Source: Lentzea atacamensis
GTDB taxonomy: Bacteria; Actinomycetota; Actinomycetes; Mycobacteriales; Pseudonocardiaceae
NCBI RefSeq assembly: GCF_003269295.1
Contig: NZ_QLTT01000002.1
Coordinates: forward strand, 620,001-684,000
DNA length: 64,000 nucleotides
Direction of reading: 5' to 3'
The notes beneath the pieces are model-generated. The model saw only the letters and a program-made list of their open reading frames with translations. It ran no database searches and had not been told where the DNA came from. Positions 51,828 to 62,525 of the stretch are shown piece by piece. Each line of letters begins with the position of its first letter. Position 1 is the first letter of the stretch. The position numbers were made by a program, and so were the translations under genes.

Positions 51828-51891
51828 CGCATGTCAACACCAGGTTAAACGGCCTGGTCAGACCCTGTGACCTAGGTCATTTACAGGCGTT

Positions 51892-51897
51892 CTACAC
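51892..51897 (+). promoter_or_regulatory. candidate -10 of an upstream nuo promoter
   Basis: TACACT lies 12 nt before the first Rex site, so a start site would fall at the edge of that operator. A 12-bp palindrome TGACCTAGGTCA at 51868-51879 lies just upstream at -35 distance. Confidence 0.4.
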
Positions 51898-51909
51898 TGG
51901 CGATCGACC

Positions 51910-51927
51910 TTGTGAATCACTTCACAA
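51910..51927. promoter_or_regulatory. Rex operator 1 of the nuo operon
   Basis: TTGTGAATCACTTCACAA matches the Rex consensus TTGTGAANNNNTTCACAA without mismatch. It lies 116 nt before nuoA. Confidence 0.92.
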
Positions 51928-51940
51928 CAGTGTGCACAAG

Positions 51941-51960
51941 CTTGTGAACTGTTTCACAAG
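51941..51960. promoter_or_regulatory. Rex operator 2 of the nuo operon
   Basis: CTTGTGAACTGTTTCACAAG has a perfect 18-bp Rex core (51942-51959) extended by one matching base on each side. Its centre is 32 bp from that of operator 1, about three helical turns, so two Rex dimers could bind on the same face. A TAGGTT -10 candidate starts at 51968, placing this site over its -35 region. Confidence 0.92.
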
Positions 51961-51986
51961 CGTTTGTTAGGTTCGCCTAACAAACG
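51961..51986. promoter_or_regulatory. 11-bp palindrome with iron-box resemblance
   Basis: CGTTTGTTAGG and CCTAACAAACG (51961-51971, 51976-51986) are perfect complements around a TTCG loop. Bases 51967-51985 agree at 15 of 19 positions with the IdeR/DmdR iron-box consensus TTAGGTTAGSCTAACCTAA, though its own symmetry axis differs. It may be an iron-regulator site or an RNA hairpin. Complex I carries many iron-sulfur clusters, so iron control would make sense. Confidence 0.45.
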
Positions 51987-52042
51987 GGTCGCAGAACATC
52001 ACCCTTAGGGTGCGGTCGACCGCGAGGAAAGGACGACGGAGC

Positions 52043-52408
52043 GTGCTTGACCCTTACCTCCCCCTCGTATTGATGTTCGCGCTAGCCGGGGCGTTCGCGC
52101 TGTTCTCGGTGACCGCAGCGCCCTACATCGGACCCCGCCGCTACAACAAGGCGAAGCTCGACGCGTACGAGTGCGGCATCGAGCCGAGCCCGCAGCCGGT
52201 CGTCGGTGGCGGGCGCATGCCGGTCGCCTACTACCTGACGGCGATGCTCTTCATCTTGTTCGACATCGAAATGGTGTTCCTCTACCCGTTCGCCGTCGCT
52301 GCCGACAAGCTCGGCCTGTTCGGGCTGGTGGAGATCGTCCTGTTCGTCGCAACGGTCGGCTTCGCGTACATCTACGTGTGGCGCCGCGGCGGCCTCGACT
52401 GGAACTGA
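52043..52408 (+). CDS. nuoA: NADH dehydrogenase subunit A
   Basis: A 121-residue membrane subunit of complex I with three helices: the N-terminal [40 protein letters not shown], and [31 protein letters not shown] in the loop and [10 protein letters not shown] are diagnostic. Start is GTG 52043, with GGACGACGGAGC upstream. First gene of the nuo operon, read from the Rex-controlled promoter region. Confidence 0.96.
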   Translation: MLDPYLPLVLMFALAGAFALFSVTAAPYIGPRRYNKAKLDAYECGIEPSPQPVVGGGRMPVAYYLTAMLFILFDIEMVFLYPFAVAADKLGLFGLVEIVLFVATVGFAYIYVWRRGGLDWN

Positions 52409-52415
52409 GGAAGTC

Positions 52416-52967
52416 ATGGGTCTCGAGGAGAAGCTCCCGAACGGCATCCTGCTGGTCAGCGTCGAGAAGCTGGTCAACTGGACCCGCAAGTCCTCGCTGT
52501 GGCCTGCCACCTTCGGCCTGGCCTGCTGCGCCATCGAGATGATGACGACGGGTGGTCCGCGTTACGACCTCGCCCGCTTCGGCATGGAGGTCTTCCGCGC
52601 GTCACCGCGCCAGGCGGACCTGATGATCGTCGCGGGTCGTGTCACCAACAAGATGGCGCCGGTGCTGCGGCAGATCTACGACCAGATGCCCGAACCGCGC
52701 TGGGTGCTGGCGATGGGCGTGTGCGCCAGCAGTGGCGGCATGTTCAACAACTACGCGGTGGTGCAGGGCGTCGACCACGTCGTGCCCGTCGACATGTACC
52801 TGCCGGGCTGCCCGCCGCGGCCGGAGATGCTGATGGACGCGATCCTCAAGATCCACGCCAAGATCATGGACGAGCCGCTGAACGCCGTGCGCGCCAAGGC
52901 ACTCGCCGACTCGGGCTACCGCACCGATCTCATCCCGTCCTCCGAGCGTTTTGCGAGGAAGAAGTGA
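52416..52967 (+). CDS. nuoB: NADH dehydrogenase subunit B (N2 cluster)
   Basis: A 183-residue peripheral subunit that carries the terminal [4Fe-4S] cluster N2 next to the quinone. Ligand regions are [17 protein letters not shown] (tandem Cys), [13 protein letters not shown], and [14 protein letters not shown]. It is 8 nt downstream of nuoA and overlaps nuoC by 4 nt. Confidence 0.97.
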   Translation: MGLEEKLPNGILLVSVEKLVNWTRKSSLWPATFGLACCAIEMMTTGGPRYDLARFGMEVFRASPRQADLMIVAGRVTNKMAPVLRQIYDQMPEPRWVLAMGVCASSGGMFNNYAVVQGVDHVVPVDMYLPGCPPRPEMLMDAILKIHAKIMDEPLNAVRAKALADSGYRTDLIPSSERFARKK

Positions 52968-53707
52968 CCGAGCCAGGGGGAGAGCACTCCAGCGCCGACC
53001 GCGCTGTCGAGGGCCTCGAAGCCACCAACGGAGCAGCCGAGAAGGCGCCGATCTTCGCGGGCAAGGAGCGCAAGGGCCTCTTCGGCGTCTCCGGCTCCGG
53101 TGACACGTCGGGCTTCGGTGGCCTGCGCCTGCCGGCCCACGTGGCCGCGCCCGCCGAGCGCCCGTTCGGCGGCTGGTTCGACGAGGTCGCCGACGAGCTG
53201 TTCGCCGCGATCAGCGACAAGGGCCTGCCCGCCGACACGATGCAGCAGGTGACGGTCGACCGCGGTGAGATCACCTTCTACCTCAAGACGGAGACGTTGC
53301 TGGAGGTCGCGCGCATCTGCCGCGACACCCCGTCGCTGCGCTTCGAGCTCTGCAGCTCGGTGTCCGGTGTCGACTACGGCGCCGAGGTGCCGCAGCGCCT
53401 GCACTCGGTCACGCACCTGACGTCGATGACCTACCGCCGCCGCATCCGGCTCGAGGTCGCGGTCGACGTCGAGAACCCGCACGTGCCGAGCCTCGTCGAG
53501 GTCTACCCGACGGCGGACTGGCAGGAGCGCGAGACCTGGGACATGTTCGGGATCATCTACGACGGTCACCCCGGACTGACCCGCATCCTCATGCCGGACG
53601 ACTGGGACGGTCACCCGCAGCGCAAGGACTACCCGCTGGGCGGCATCCCCGTCGAGTACAAGGGCGCGGAGATTCCTCCGCCGGACCAGAGGCGGTCGTA
53701 CTCATGA
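52964..53707 (+). CDS. nuoC: NADH dehydrogenase subunit C
   Basis: A 247-residue 30-kDa subunit from GTG 52964. An N-terminal extension (about 80 residues, Glu/Gly/Ala-rich) precedes the conserved domain with [56 protein letters not shown], and a C-terminal [24 protein letters not shown]. It is coupled to nuoB and nuoD by 4-nt overlaps. Confidence 0.96.
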   Translation: MTEPGGEHSSADRAVEGLEATNGAAEKAPIFAGKERKGLFGVSGSGDTSGFGGLRLPAHVAAPAERPFGGWFDEVADELFAAISDKGLPADTMQQVTVDRGEITFYLKTETLLEVARICRDTPSLRFELCSSVSGVDYGAEVPQRLHSVTHLTSMTYRRRIRLEVAVDVENPHVPSLVEVYPTADWQERETWDMFGIIYDGHPGLTRILMPDDWDGHPQRKDYPLGGIPVEYKGAEIPPPDQRRSYS

Positions 53708-55077
53708 CCGAGCGACTTTCCGACGTGACCACCGGAACCGACACCAGTTCGGCCGGCCGGGACAGCGCTCCCGAGGAGGTCGCGGAGTCCCGCAGGACCA
53801 CCGAGGGCACCGTCTACACGGTGACCGGCGGCGACTGGGACGAGGTGCTCGCGGACGCGGTGCACGACGAGCGCATCGTCATGAACCTCGGCCCGCAGCA
53901 CCCGTCGACGCACGGTGTGCTCCGCCTGGTCCTGGAGCTCGAGGGCGAGACCGTCACGCACGCCCGCAGCGTCATCGGCTACCTGCACACGGGCATCGAG
54001 AAGAACCTCGAGTACCGGAACTGGGTCCAGGGCGTCACGTTCATCACGCGCACGGACTACCTGGCGCCGCTGCACCACGAGGCCGCGTACTGCATGGCCG
54101 TCGAGAAGCTGCTCGGCATCACGGTTCCGGACAAGGCGCAGGCGATCCGCGTACTGCTGATGGAGCTCAACCGGATCAGCTCGCACCTCGTCGCACTCGC
54201 CACCGGCGGCATGGAGCTCGGTGCCCTCACCGGCATGACCTCCGGCTTCCGGGAGCGCGAGGAAGTGCTGCACCTGCTGGAGCACCTCACCGGTCTGCGC
54301 ATGAACCACGCGTTCATCCGGCCCGGTGGTCTCGCGCAGGACCTGCCGGACGACTCGATCGAGAAGATCAACGCGTTCGTCAAGATCATGGAAAAGCGGC
54401 TGCCGGACTACGACAAGCTGCTCACCGGTCAGCCGATCTGGCGCAACCGCCTCGCGGGCGTGGGCTACCTGCCCGTCGACGCGTGCCTCGCCCTCGGCAT
54501 CACCGGCCCGATCCTGCGCTCCGCGGGTCTCGCCTGGGACCTGCGCAAGATCGAGCCGTACTGCGGCTACGAGAACTACAACTTCGACGTGCCGACCTCG
54601 AACGCGGCGGACTGCTTCGCGCGGTACCTGCTGCGCCTCGAGGAGATGCACCAGTCGCTGAAGATCATCAAGCAGGTCGTGAAGAGCCTGCCGACGGGTC
54701 CGGTGATGGTCGAGGACGCCAAGATCGCGTGGCCCGCGCAGCTCACGATCGGCAGCGACGGCATGGGCAACTCGCTCGAGCACGTCCGCAAGATCATGGG
54801 CCAGTCCATGGAGTCCCTGATCCACCACTTCAAGCTGGTGACCGAGGGCTTCAAGGTGCCGTCCGGCCAGGTGTACGTGCCGGTCGAGTCACCGCGCGGC
54901 GAGCTGGGCTACCACGTCGTCTCCGACGGTGGCACCCGCCCGATGCGCGTGCACCTGCGCGAACCCAGTTTCGTGAACCTCCAGTCGATGCCCGCGATGT
55001 GCGAGGGCGGCATGGTCGCCGACGTGATCGCCGCCGTCGCCTCGATCGACCCGGTGATGGGTGGTTGCGACCGATGA
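53704..55077 (+). CDS. nuoD: NADH dehydrogenase subunit D (quinone site)
   Basis: A 457-residue 49-kDa subunit forming the quinone-binding cavity with NuoB. It has [80 protein letters not shown], and the C-terminal DPVMGGCDR. An N-terminal extension of about 60 residues, rich in Thr and Glu, precedes the conserved core. Confidence 0.97.
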   Translation: MTERLSDVTTGTDTSSAGRDSAPEEVAESRRTTEGTVYTVTGGDWDEVLADAVHDERIVMNLGPQHPSTHGVLRLVLELEGETVTHARSVIGYLHTGIEKNLEYRNWVQGVTFITRTDYLAPLHHEAAYCMAVEKLLGITVPDKAQAIRVLLMELNRISSHLVALATGGMELGALTGMTSGFREREEVLHLLEHLTGLRMNHAFIRPGGLAQDLPDDSIEKINAFVKIMEKRLPDYDKLLTGQPIWRNRLAGVGYLPVDACLALGITGPILRSAGLAWDLRKIEPYCGYENYNFDVPTSNAADCFARYLLRLEEMHQSLKIIKQVVKSLPTGPVMVEDAKIAWPAQLTIGSDGMGNSLEHVRKIMGQSMESLIHHFKLVTEGFKVPSGQVYVPVESPRGELGYHVVSDGGTRPMRVHLREPSFVNLQSMPAMCEGGMVADVIAAVASIDPVMGGCDR

Positions 55078-55793
55078 CGCATGCCAAGGAAGAGACCGTG
55101 TTCGACCAGTCCACCGTGGACCGCGCGCAGGCGATCATCGCCCGCTACCCGCAGGCCCGCAGTGCGCTGCTGCCGATGCTGCACCTGGTGCAGTCGGTCG
55201 AGGGCTACGTCTCGCAGGAGGGCATCCGGTTCTGCGCCGGGCAGCTCGACCTGTCCGAGGCCGAGGTCAGCGCGGTCGCGACGTTCTACACGATGTACAA
55301 GCGCCGCCCGTGCGGTGAGCACCTGGTCAGCGTGTGCACGAACACGCTGTGCGCGGCGCTCGGCGGCGACGACATCTACTCGGCCCTCAAGAGCCACCTC
55401 GGTGTCGGCCACGAGGAGACCGCGGGCGAGCCGGGCACGCCGGGCTCGATCACCCTGGAGCACGCCGAGTGCCTCGCCGCGTGCGACCTCGGCCCGGTTC
55501 TCCAGGTGAACTACGAGTTCTACGACAACCAGACGCCGGACAAGGCGCTGCAGCTCGTGAAGGCACTGCAGAACGGGGAGCGCCCGGCCCCGACCCGCGG
55601 TGCCCCGCTCACCGACTTCAAGCAGGCCGAGCTCCAGCTCGCCGGGTTCTTCGAGGGGCGCGACGCCGACCTCGACGGCCCGTCGGCGGCGCCGGAGACG
55701 TTGCGCGGCGCGCAGATCGCCGAGGACCGCGGCTGGGACGCACCGAAGATGCCGTCCAACGCCGAGTTCCCGCCGATCCCGGAAAAGAAGTAG
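55074..55793 (+). CDS. nuoE: NADH dehydrogenase subunit E (N1a cluster)
   Basis: A 239-residue thioredoxin-like subunit with a [2Fe-2S] cluster. The ligand Cys pairs are in [12 protein letters not shown] and [44 protein letters not shown] is the helical N-terminal domain. The C-terminal 70 residues form a longer, charged tail than in E. coli NuoE. The ATG overlaps the nuoD stop (ATGA). Confidence 0.96.
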   Translation: MTHAKEETVFDQSTVDRAQAIIARYPQARSALLPMLHLVQSVEGYVSQEGIRFCAGQLDLSEAEVSAVATFYTMYKRRPCGEHLVSVCTNTLCAALGGDDIYSALKSHLGVGHEETAGEPGTPGSITLEHAECLAACDLGPVLQVNYEFYDNQTPDKALQLVKALQNGERPAPTRGAPLTDFKQAELQLAGFFEGRDADLDGPSAAPETLRGAQIAEDRGWDAPKMPSNAEFPPIPEKK

Positions 55794-55800
55794 GGAACCA

Positions 55801-57077
<1,277 letters not shown>

Positions 57078-57081
<4 letters not shown>

Positions 57082-59525
57082 CCATCGCCCCTGACAAGTC
57101 CACCGCAGAGGTTGCGGTCCCCGAGGGTCACGTCAAGCTGATCATCGACGGCGTCGAGGTCATCGCGCCCAAGGGTGAGCTGCTGATCCGCACGGCCGAG
57201 CGCCTCGGCACGGTCATCCCGCGCTTCTGCGACCACCCGCTGCTGGAGCCCGCCGGCGCCTGCCGCCAGTGCCTCGTCGAGGTCGAGATGGGCGGCCGGC
57301 CGATGCCGAAGCCGCAGGCCTCCTGCACGATGACGGTCGCGGACGGCATGGTCGTGAAGACCCAGCTGACCTCGCCGGTCGCGGACAAGGCCCAGCAGGG
57401 TGTGATGGAGCTGCTGCTCATCAACCACCCGCTGGACTGCCCGATCTGCGACAAGGGCGGTGAGTGCCCGCTGCAGAACCAGGCGATCGCGCACGGCCGC
57501 GCGGACTCCCGGTTCCACGAGCACAAGCGGACGTTCCCGAAGCCGATCAACATCTCCACCCAGGTGTTGCTCGACCGCGAGCGCTGCGTCCTGTGCCAGC
57601 GCTGCACCCGGTTCTCCGCGCAGATCGCCGGCGACCCGTTCATCGAGCTGCTGGAGCGCGGTGCGCAGCAGCAGATCGGTGTGGCGGCGGAGAAGCCGTT
57701 CCAGTCGTACTTCTCCGGCAACACCATCCAGATCTGCCCGGTCGGCGCGCTGACGTCGGCCGCGTACCGGTTCCGCGCCCGGCCGTTCGACCTCGTGTCG
57801 ACGCCGAGCGTCTGCGAGCACTGCTCCTCCGGTTGCGCCGAGCGCACCGACTGGCGGCGCGGCAAGGTGCAGCGCAAGCTCGCCGGCGACGACCCGCAGG
57901 TCAACGAGGAGTGGATCTGCGACAAGGGCCGGTTCGCGTTCCGCTACGCCACGGCCGACGACCGCATCACGCGGCCGCTCGTGCGTGACGAGGAGACCGG
58001 TGAGCTGCGAGAGTCCTCCTGGACCGAGGCGCTGCAGGTCGCGGCGGCGGGTCTGGCGGCGGCACGGGACGCGAACGGCGTCGGCGTGCTGACCGGTGGC
58101 CGGCTGACCGTCGAGGACGCCTACGCGTACTCGAAGTTCGCCCGGATCGCGTTGCGCACCAACGACATCGACTTCCGCGCCCGGCCGCACAGTGCCGAGG
58201 AGCTGGAGTTCCTGTCCGGCACCACGGTCTTCACCAACCCGGACAACGGCGTCACCTTCCAGGGCATCGAGTCCGCACCGGCCGCGCTGCTGGTCGCGTT
58301 CGAGCCCGAGGAAGAGGCGCCGATCGTCTTCCTGCGCCTGCGCAAGGCCGCTCGCAAGGGCACCACGAAGGTCTTCCACCTCGGCCAGTTCACGACCCCG
58401 GCCGTGGAGAAGACGTTCGGCACGCTGCTCGCCTGCGTGCCCGGTGCCGAGGCCGGCGCGCTGAACGCGTTGCCGGAGCACGCTTCCGACGTCGTCGAGC
58501 TGCTGTCCAAGCCCGGCGCGGTGATCCTCGTCGGCGAGCGAGCCGCCGAGATCCCCGGCGCGTTCACCGCGGTCGCGCGGCTGGCGGAGCGCACCGGCGC
58601 CCAGGTCGCGTGGATTCCCCGCAGGGCCGGTGAGCGCGGCGCGCTCGCGGTCGGCGCGGTGCCGAACCTGCTGCCCGGTGGCCGCCACGTCACGAACACG
58701 GCGGCGCGCACCGAGGTCGAGCGGACCTGGGGTGTCGAGGAGGGAACGCTCCCCGCGACGCCGGGACGTGACACCAACGGGATTCTCGAGGCGGTCGCGA
58801 ACGGCGAGCTGTCCGGCCTGGTGGTCGGCGGTGTCGACCCGTTCGACCTGCCCGACCCCGCGCTGGCCGAGAAGGCGTTGGCCGAGGCCGGGTTCATCGT
58901 CAGCCTCGAACTGCGGCCGAGCGCCGTGACCGCGAAGGCGAACGTCGTGCTCCCGATCGCCCCGGCGGTCGAGAAGTCCGGCAGCTACCTCAACTGGGAG
59001 GGCCGTCGCCGCGAGTTCGGCACGACCCTCGAGGGCACCGGCGCGCTGCCGGACTGCCGCGTGCTCGACACGCTCGCGGTGGAGATGGACGCGGATCTGT
59101 TCACGCAGACGCCCGCCGCCGCGGCCGCCGACCTGGCCCGCCTGGGCGAGGGCACTCCGAGCGGTTCCTCGCTCAACGTCGCCCCGCCGCTCACCGGTCC
59201 CGCCGGCGCCGGCAAGGCCGTGCTCGCCACGTGGCACCGGCTGCTCGGCAACGGCTCGCTGCAGGTGGACGAGCCGCACCTGGCAGGCACCGCCCGCCCG
59301 GTCGTCGCGAAGGTCGCCGAGGCCACCGCGCAGCAGTTCGGCCTGACCTCCGGCGGCTACGTGACGGTCTCCACCGACCGCGGCGCGATCACGCTCCCGG
59401 TCGAGACCGACGACCTGCCCGAGGGCGTCATCTGGCTGCCCACCAACTCGGGTGACGTGACCGTCCGTGCCACGCTCGGCGCGGGCCACGGCTCGATCGT
59501 CTCCGTCAGCGGAGGGAAGTCATGA
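57078..59525 (+). CDS. nuoG: NADH dehydrogenase subunit G
   Basis: An 815-residue iron-sulfur subunit. The N-terminal [2Fe-2S] domain has [17 protein letters not shown] and QASC. Next come [14 protein letters not shown] (N-4Fe cluster), [15 protein letters not shown], and the Mo-bis-MGD-like N7 region [14 protein letters not shown] with [12 protein letters not shown]. The rest is a molybdopterin-oxidoreductase fold without the cofactor. It overlaps nuoF and nuoH by 4 nt. Confidence 0.96.
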
Positions 59526-60841
59526 CGAAGTACTTCGCGGCGGAGATCGGCGACACCGCCAAGGTCCTCGCGGACGACCCGATCTGGCTGGTCCTGATCA
59601 AGGTCGTCGGCATCTTCGCCTTCCTCGTGGTCATGACCCTGTTCATGATCAACTGGGAGCGCAAGGTCGTCGCGCGCATGCAGCACCGGCCCGGCCCCAA
59701 CCGGGTCGGCCCGAACGGCTGGCTGCAGTCGCTCGCGGACGGTCTGAAGCTCGCGTTCAAGGAGGACATCCGCCCGGTCCTCGCGGACAAGTGGGTGTTC
59801 TTCCTCGCGCCGGTGATCTCCTGCATCCCCGCGTTCCTCGCGTTCTCGGTGATCCCGCTCGCGGGCGAGGTCAACATGTTCGGCGAGCAGACCGCGCTGC
59901 AGCTCGTCGACCTCCCGGTCGGCGTGCTGGTGGTGCTGGCCTGCTCCTCGCTCGGCGTCTACGGCATCGTGCTGTCCGGCTGGGCCTCCGGCTCGCCGTA
60001 CCCGCTGCTCGGCGCGCTGCGCTCAGCGGCGCAGGTGATCTCCTACGAGATCGCGATGGGCCTGTCGATCGTCGCGGTGATCATGTTCACCGGCTCGATG
60101 TCGACCGGTGACATCGTGGGAGCCCAGGCGCACACCGTGCTCGGGTTCGCCCCCGCCTGGTTCGGCCTCCTGCTGTTCCCGAGCTTCGCGATCTACGTGG
60201 TGTCCATGGTCGGCGAGACCAACCGCGCGCCGTTCGACCTCCCCGAGGCCGAGTCGGAGCTGGTCGGTGGCTTCCACACCGAGTACAGCTCGCTGAAGTT
60301 CGCGCTGTTCTTCCTCGCCGAGTACGTCAACATGGTCACCGTCTCGGCGCTCGCGACCACGCTGTTCCTCGGCGGCTACCACGCCCCGTGGAGCGGTGAG
60401 TTCATGAACACCGGCTGGTGGGGCCTGCTCTGGTTCATCATCAAGACGCTGGCGTTCCTGTTCCTCTTCATCTGGCTGCGCGGCACGCTGCCCCGCCTGC
60501 GCTACGACCAGTTCATGAAGCTGGGCTGGAAGGTGCTGGTCCCGACCAGCCTCGTCTGGATCATGGCCGTCGCGGTCATCCGCACCGGCGCCATCCAGCA
60601 GCTCTCCACGGCACAGCGGCTCATCGCGCTCGGCGTGGTCGTCGGCCTCGTGCTGCTGGTCTCGTTCCTGCTGCCGGACAAGAAGGTCCAGGACACCAAG
60701 GGCGTGCCGCTCGCGGGTTCCGGCTTCCCCGTGCCGCCGCTCGACCTCGCCGTCCCCAAGTCAGCGCCCAAGCGCAAGGTCAAGGTCGCCAACCTCCCCA
60801 AGGAGACGGCAGCCGTCACCACCGGTAAGGAGGCTGAGTAG
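59522..60841 (+). CDS. nuoH: NADH dehydrogenase subunit H
   Basis: A 439-residue membrane subunit with eight or nine helices that closes the quinone channel. [51 protein letters not shown], and [22 protein letters not shown] are highly conserved. The C-terminal 70 residues form a Lys/Pro-rich cytoplasmic tail longer than in E. coli, as usual in actinobacteria. Confidence 0.97.
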   Translation: MTKYFAAEIGDTAKVLADDPIWLVLIKVVGIFAFLVVMTLFMINWERKVVARMQHRPGPNRVGPNGWLQSLADGLKLAFKEDIRPVLADKWVFFLAPVISCIPAFLAFSVIPLAGEVNMFGEQTALQLVDLPVGVLVVLACSSLGVYGIVLSGWASGSPYPLLGALRSAAQVISYEIAMGLSIVAVIMFTGSMSTGDIVGAQAHTVLGFAPAWFGLLLFPSFAIYVVSMVGETNRAPFDLPEAESELVGGFHTEYSSLKFALFFLAEYVNMVTVSALATTLFLGGYHAPWSGEFMNTGWWGLLWFIIKTLAFLFLFIWLRGTLPRLRYDQFMKLGWKVLVPTSLVWIMAVAVIRTGAIQQLSTAQRLIALGVVVGLVLLVSFLLPDKKVQDTKGVPLAGSGFPVPPLDLAVPKSAPKRKVKVANLPKETAAVTTGKEAE

Positions 60842-60843
60842 GG

Positions 60844-61359
60844 ATGTTCGAGTCCCTGAAAGGCTTCGGCGTCACCTTCGGCACCATGTTCAAGAAGGTG
60901 GTGACGGAGGAGTACCCCGAGGTCAAGAAGGTGACCGCGCCGCGGTTCCACGGCCGTCACCAGCTGAACAGGCACCCGGACGGGCTGGAGAAGTGCGTCG
61001 GCTGCGAGCTGTGCGCGTGGGCCTGCCCGGCGGACGCGATCTTCGTCGAGGGTGGCGACAACACCGAAGAGGCGCGTTACTCGCCCGGTGAGCGCTACGG
61101 CATGGACTACCAGATCAACTACCTGCGGTGCATCGGCTGCGGCCTGTGCATCGAGGCGTGCCCGACCCGTTCGCTCACGATGACGAACGAGTACGAGCTC
61201 GCCGACGACAACCGGCAGGACCTGATCTTCACGAAGGAGGACCTGCTCGCCCCGCTGCTGCCCGGCATGGAGCAGCCGCCGCACCCGATGCGGCTCGGCA
61301 ACAACGAGCAGGACTACTACGTGAACGGCCCGCAGCTCGCGAAGGAGGCCGGGCAGTGA
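60844..61359 (+). CDS. nuoI: NADH dehydrogenase subunit I (N6a/N6b clusters)
   Basis: A 171-residue 8Fe ferredoxin-type subunit. The two cluster motifs are [16 protein letters not shown] (about residues 50-65) and [16 protein letters not shown] (about 95-110). It links NuoG to NuoB. It begins 2 nt after nuoH and overlaps nuoJ by 4 nt. Confidence 0.97.
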   Translation: MFESLKGFGVTFGTMFKKVVTEEYPEVKKVTAPRFHGRHQLNRHPDGLEKCVGCELCAWACPADAIFVEGGDNTEEARYSPGERYGMDYQINYLRCIGCGLCIEACPTRSLTMTNEYELADDNRQDLIFTKEDLLAPLLPGMEQPPHPMRLGNNEQDYYVNGPQLAKEAGQ

Positions 61360-62219
61360 GCCAACTTGCAGTTGGTTGGGCACAGTTCCTGGCCCAGCAG
61401 CCGGAACCGGTGCAGCGCGTGGTCGACACCGTGACCACCGGCGAGGCCATCGCGTTCTGGGTGCTCGGCCCGCTCGCGCTGGCCGGTGCGCTCGGCATGC
61501 TCTTCGCGCGCAACGCGGTGCACTCCGCGCTGTGGCTCGTGGTGACGATGCTCAGCCTCGGTGTGCTGTACATGATCCAGCAGGCGCCGTTCCTCGGCTT
61601 CGTGCAGATCATCGTTTACACCGGCGCGATCATGATGCTGTTCCTGTTCGTGCTCATGATGGTCGGCCGCGACAGTTCGGACTCCGTGGTCGAGGTCATC
61701 CGCGGCCAGCGGCTCGCGGCCGCGTTGCTCGGCATCGGCTTCGCCGTCCTGATGGTCGGTTCCGTCGCCCGCGCGCTCACCTCGGTGGACTCGAAGGGCC
61801 TGGCGGAGGCGAACACCACCAACGGTGGCAACGTCGGCAACATCGGCACGAAGCTCTTCACGGACTACCTGTTCCCGTTCGAGCTCACCTCGGCGCTGCT
61901 GATCGTCGCCGCCCTCGGCGCGATGATCCTGGCCTTCGTGGGCAGGGACGGGAAGCCGGCCAAGAAGACGCAGAAGGAACTCGTCGAGGAGCGCTTCCAG
62001 TCCGGCAAGCGGGTCGGGTCCATCCCCGGTCCCGGCGTCTTCGCCACCGCGAACTCGGTGGCCACCCCCGCACTGCTGCCCGACGGCAGCGTCTCGGAGG
62101 AGTCGCTGTTCGAGGTCATCGAGGCGACCGACAAGGACACGCTCTCGGACGACGTCGCCGAGGTCGCGGGCACCGGGCACCAGCCGGATCCGCACGCGCT
62201 CAAGGGAAGTGAGTCGTGA
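61356..62219 (+). CDS. nuoJ: NADH dehydrogenase subunit J
   Basis: A 287-residue membrane subunit from GTG 61356. Five helices with [54 protein letters not shown] (the pi-bulge helix that couples to proton transfer), and [20 protein letters not shown]. The soluble C-terminal tail of about 100 residues is acidic and typical for actinobacteria. Confidence 0.96.
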   Translation: MSQLAVGWAQFLAQQPEPVQRVVDTVTTGEAIAFWVLGPLALAGALGMLFARNAVHSALWLVVTMLSLGVLYMIQQAPFLGFVQIIVYTGAIMMLFLFVLMMVGRDSSDSVVEVIRGQRLAAALLGIGFAVLMVGSVARALTSVDSKGLAEANTTNGGNVGNIGTKLFTDYLFPFELTSALLIVAALGAMILAFVGRDGKPAKKTQKELVEERFQSGKRVGSIPGPGVFATANSVATPALLPDGSVSEESLFEVIEATDKDTLSDDVAEVAGTGHQPDPHALKGSES

Positions 62220-62515
62220 CTCCCACGTACTACCTGCTGCTGTCGGCACTGCTGTTCAGCATCGGCGCCGTCGGCGTCCTGGTGCGCCGCAACGCCATCG
62301 TGGTGTTCATGTGCGTGGAGCTCATGCTCAACGCGGTCAACCTGACCCTCGTGACGTTCGCGCGGATCAACGGCTCGCTCGACGGTCAGGTGATGGCGTT
62401 CTTCGTGATGGTCGTCGCCGCGGCGGAGGTCGTCGTCGGCCTCGCGATCATCATGTCCATCTTCCGGACGCGTCGCTCGGCCTCGGTCGACGACTCGAGC
62501 CTGCTGAAGTACTGA
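62216..62515 (+). CDS. nuoK: NADH dehydrogenase subunit K
   Basis: A 99-residue three-helix subunit resembling the MrpC antiporter subunit. Conserved Glu residues in the membrane ([29 protein letters not shown]) take part in proton pumping. It overlaps nuoJ by 4 nt; nuoL follows after 10 nt. Confidence 0.97.
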   Translation: MTPTYYLLLSALLFSIGAVGVLVRRNAIVVFMCVELMLNAVNLTLVTFARINGSLDGQVMAFFVMVVAAAEVVVGLAIIMSIFRTRRSASVDDSSLLKY

Positions 62516-62525
62516 GGGGTCACCG

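Noticed and set aside
51868-51879. TGACCTAGGTCA palindrome as a third Rex site
   Set aside because: It lacks the TTGTG...CACAA half-sites; it may serve another regulator, but I cannot name one.
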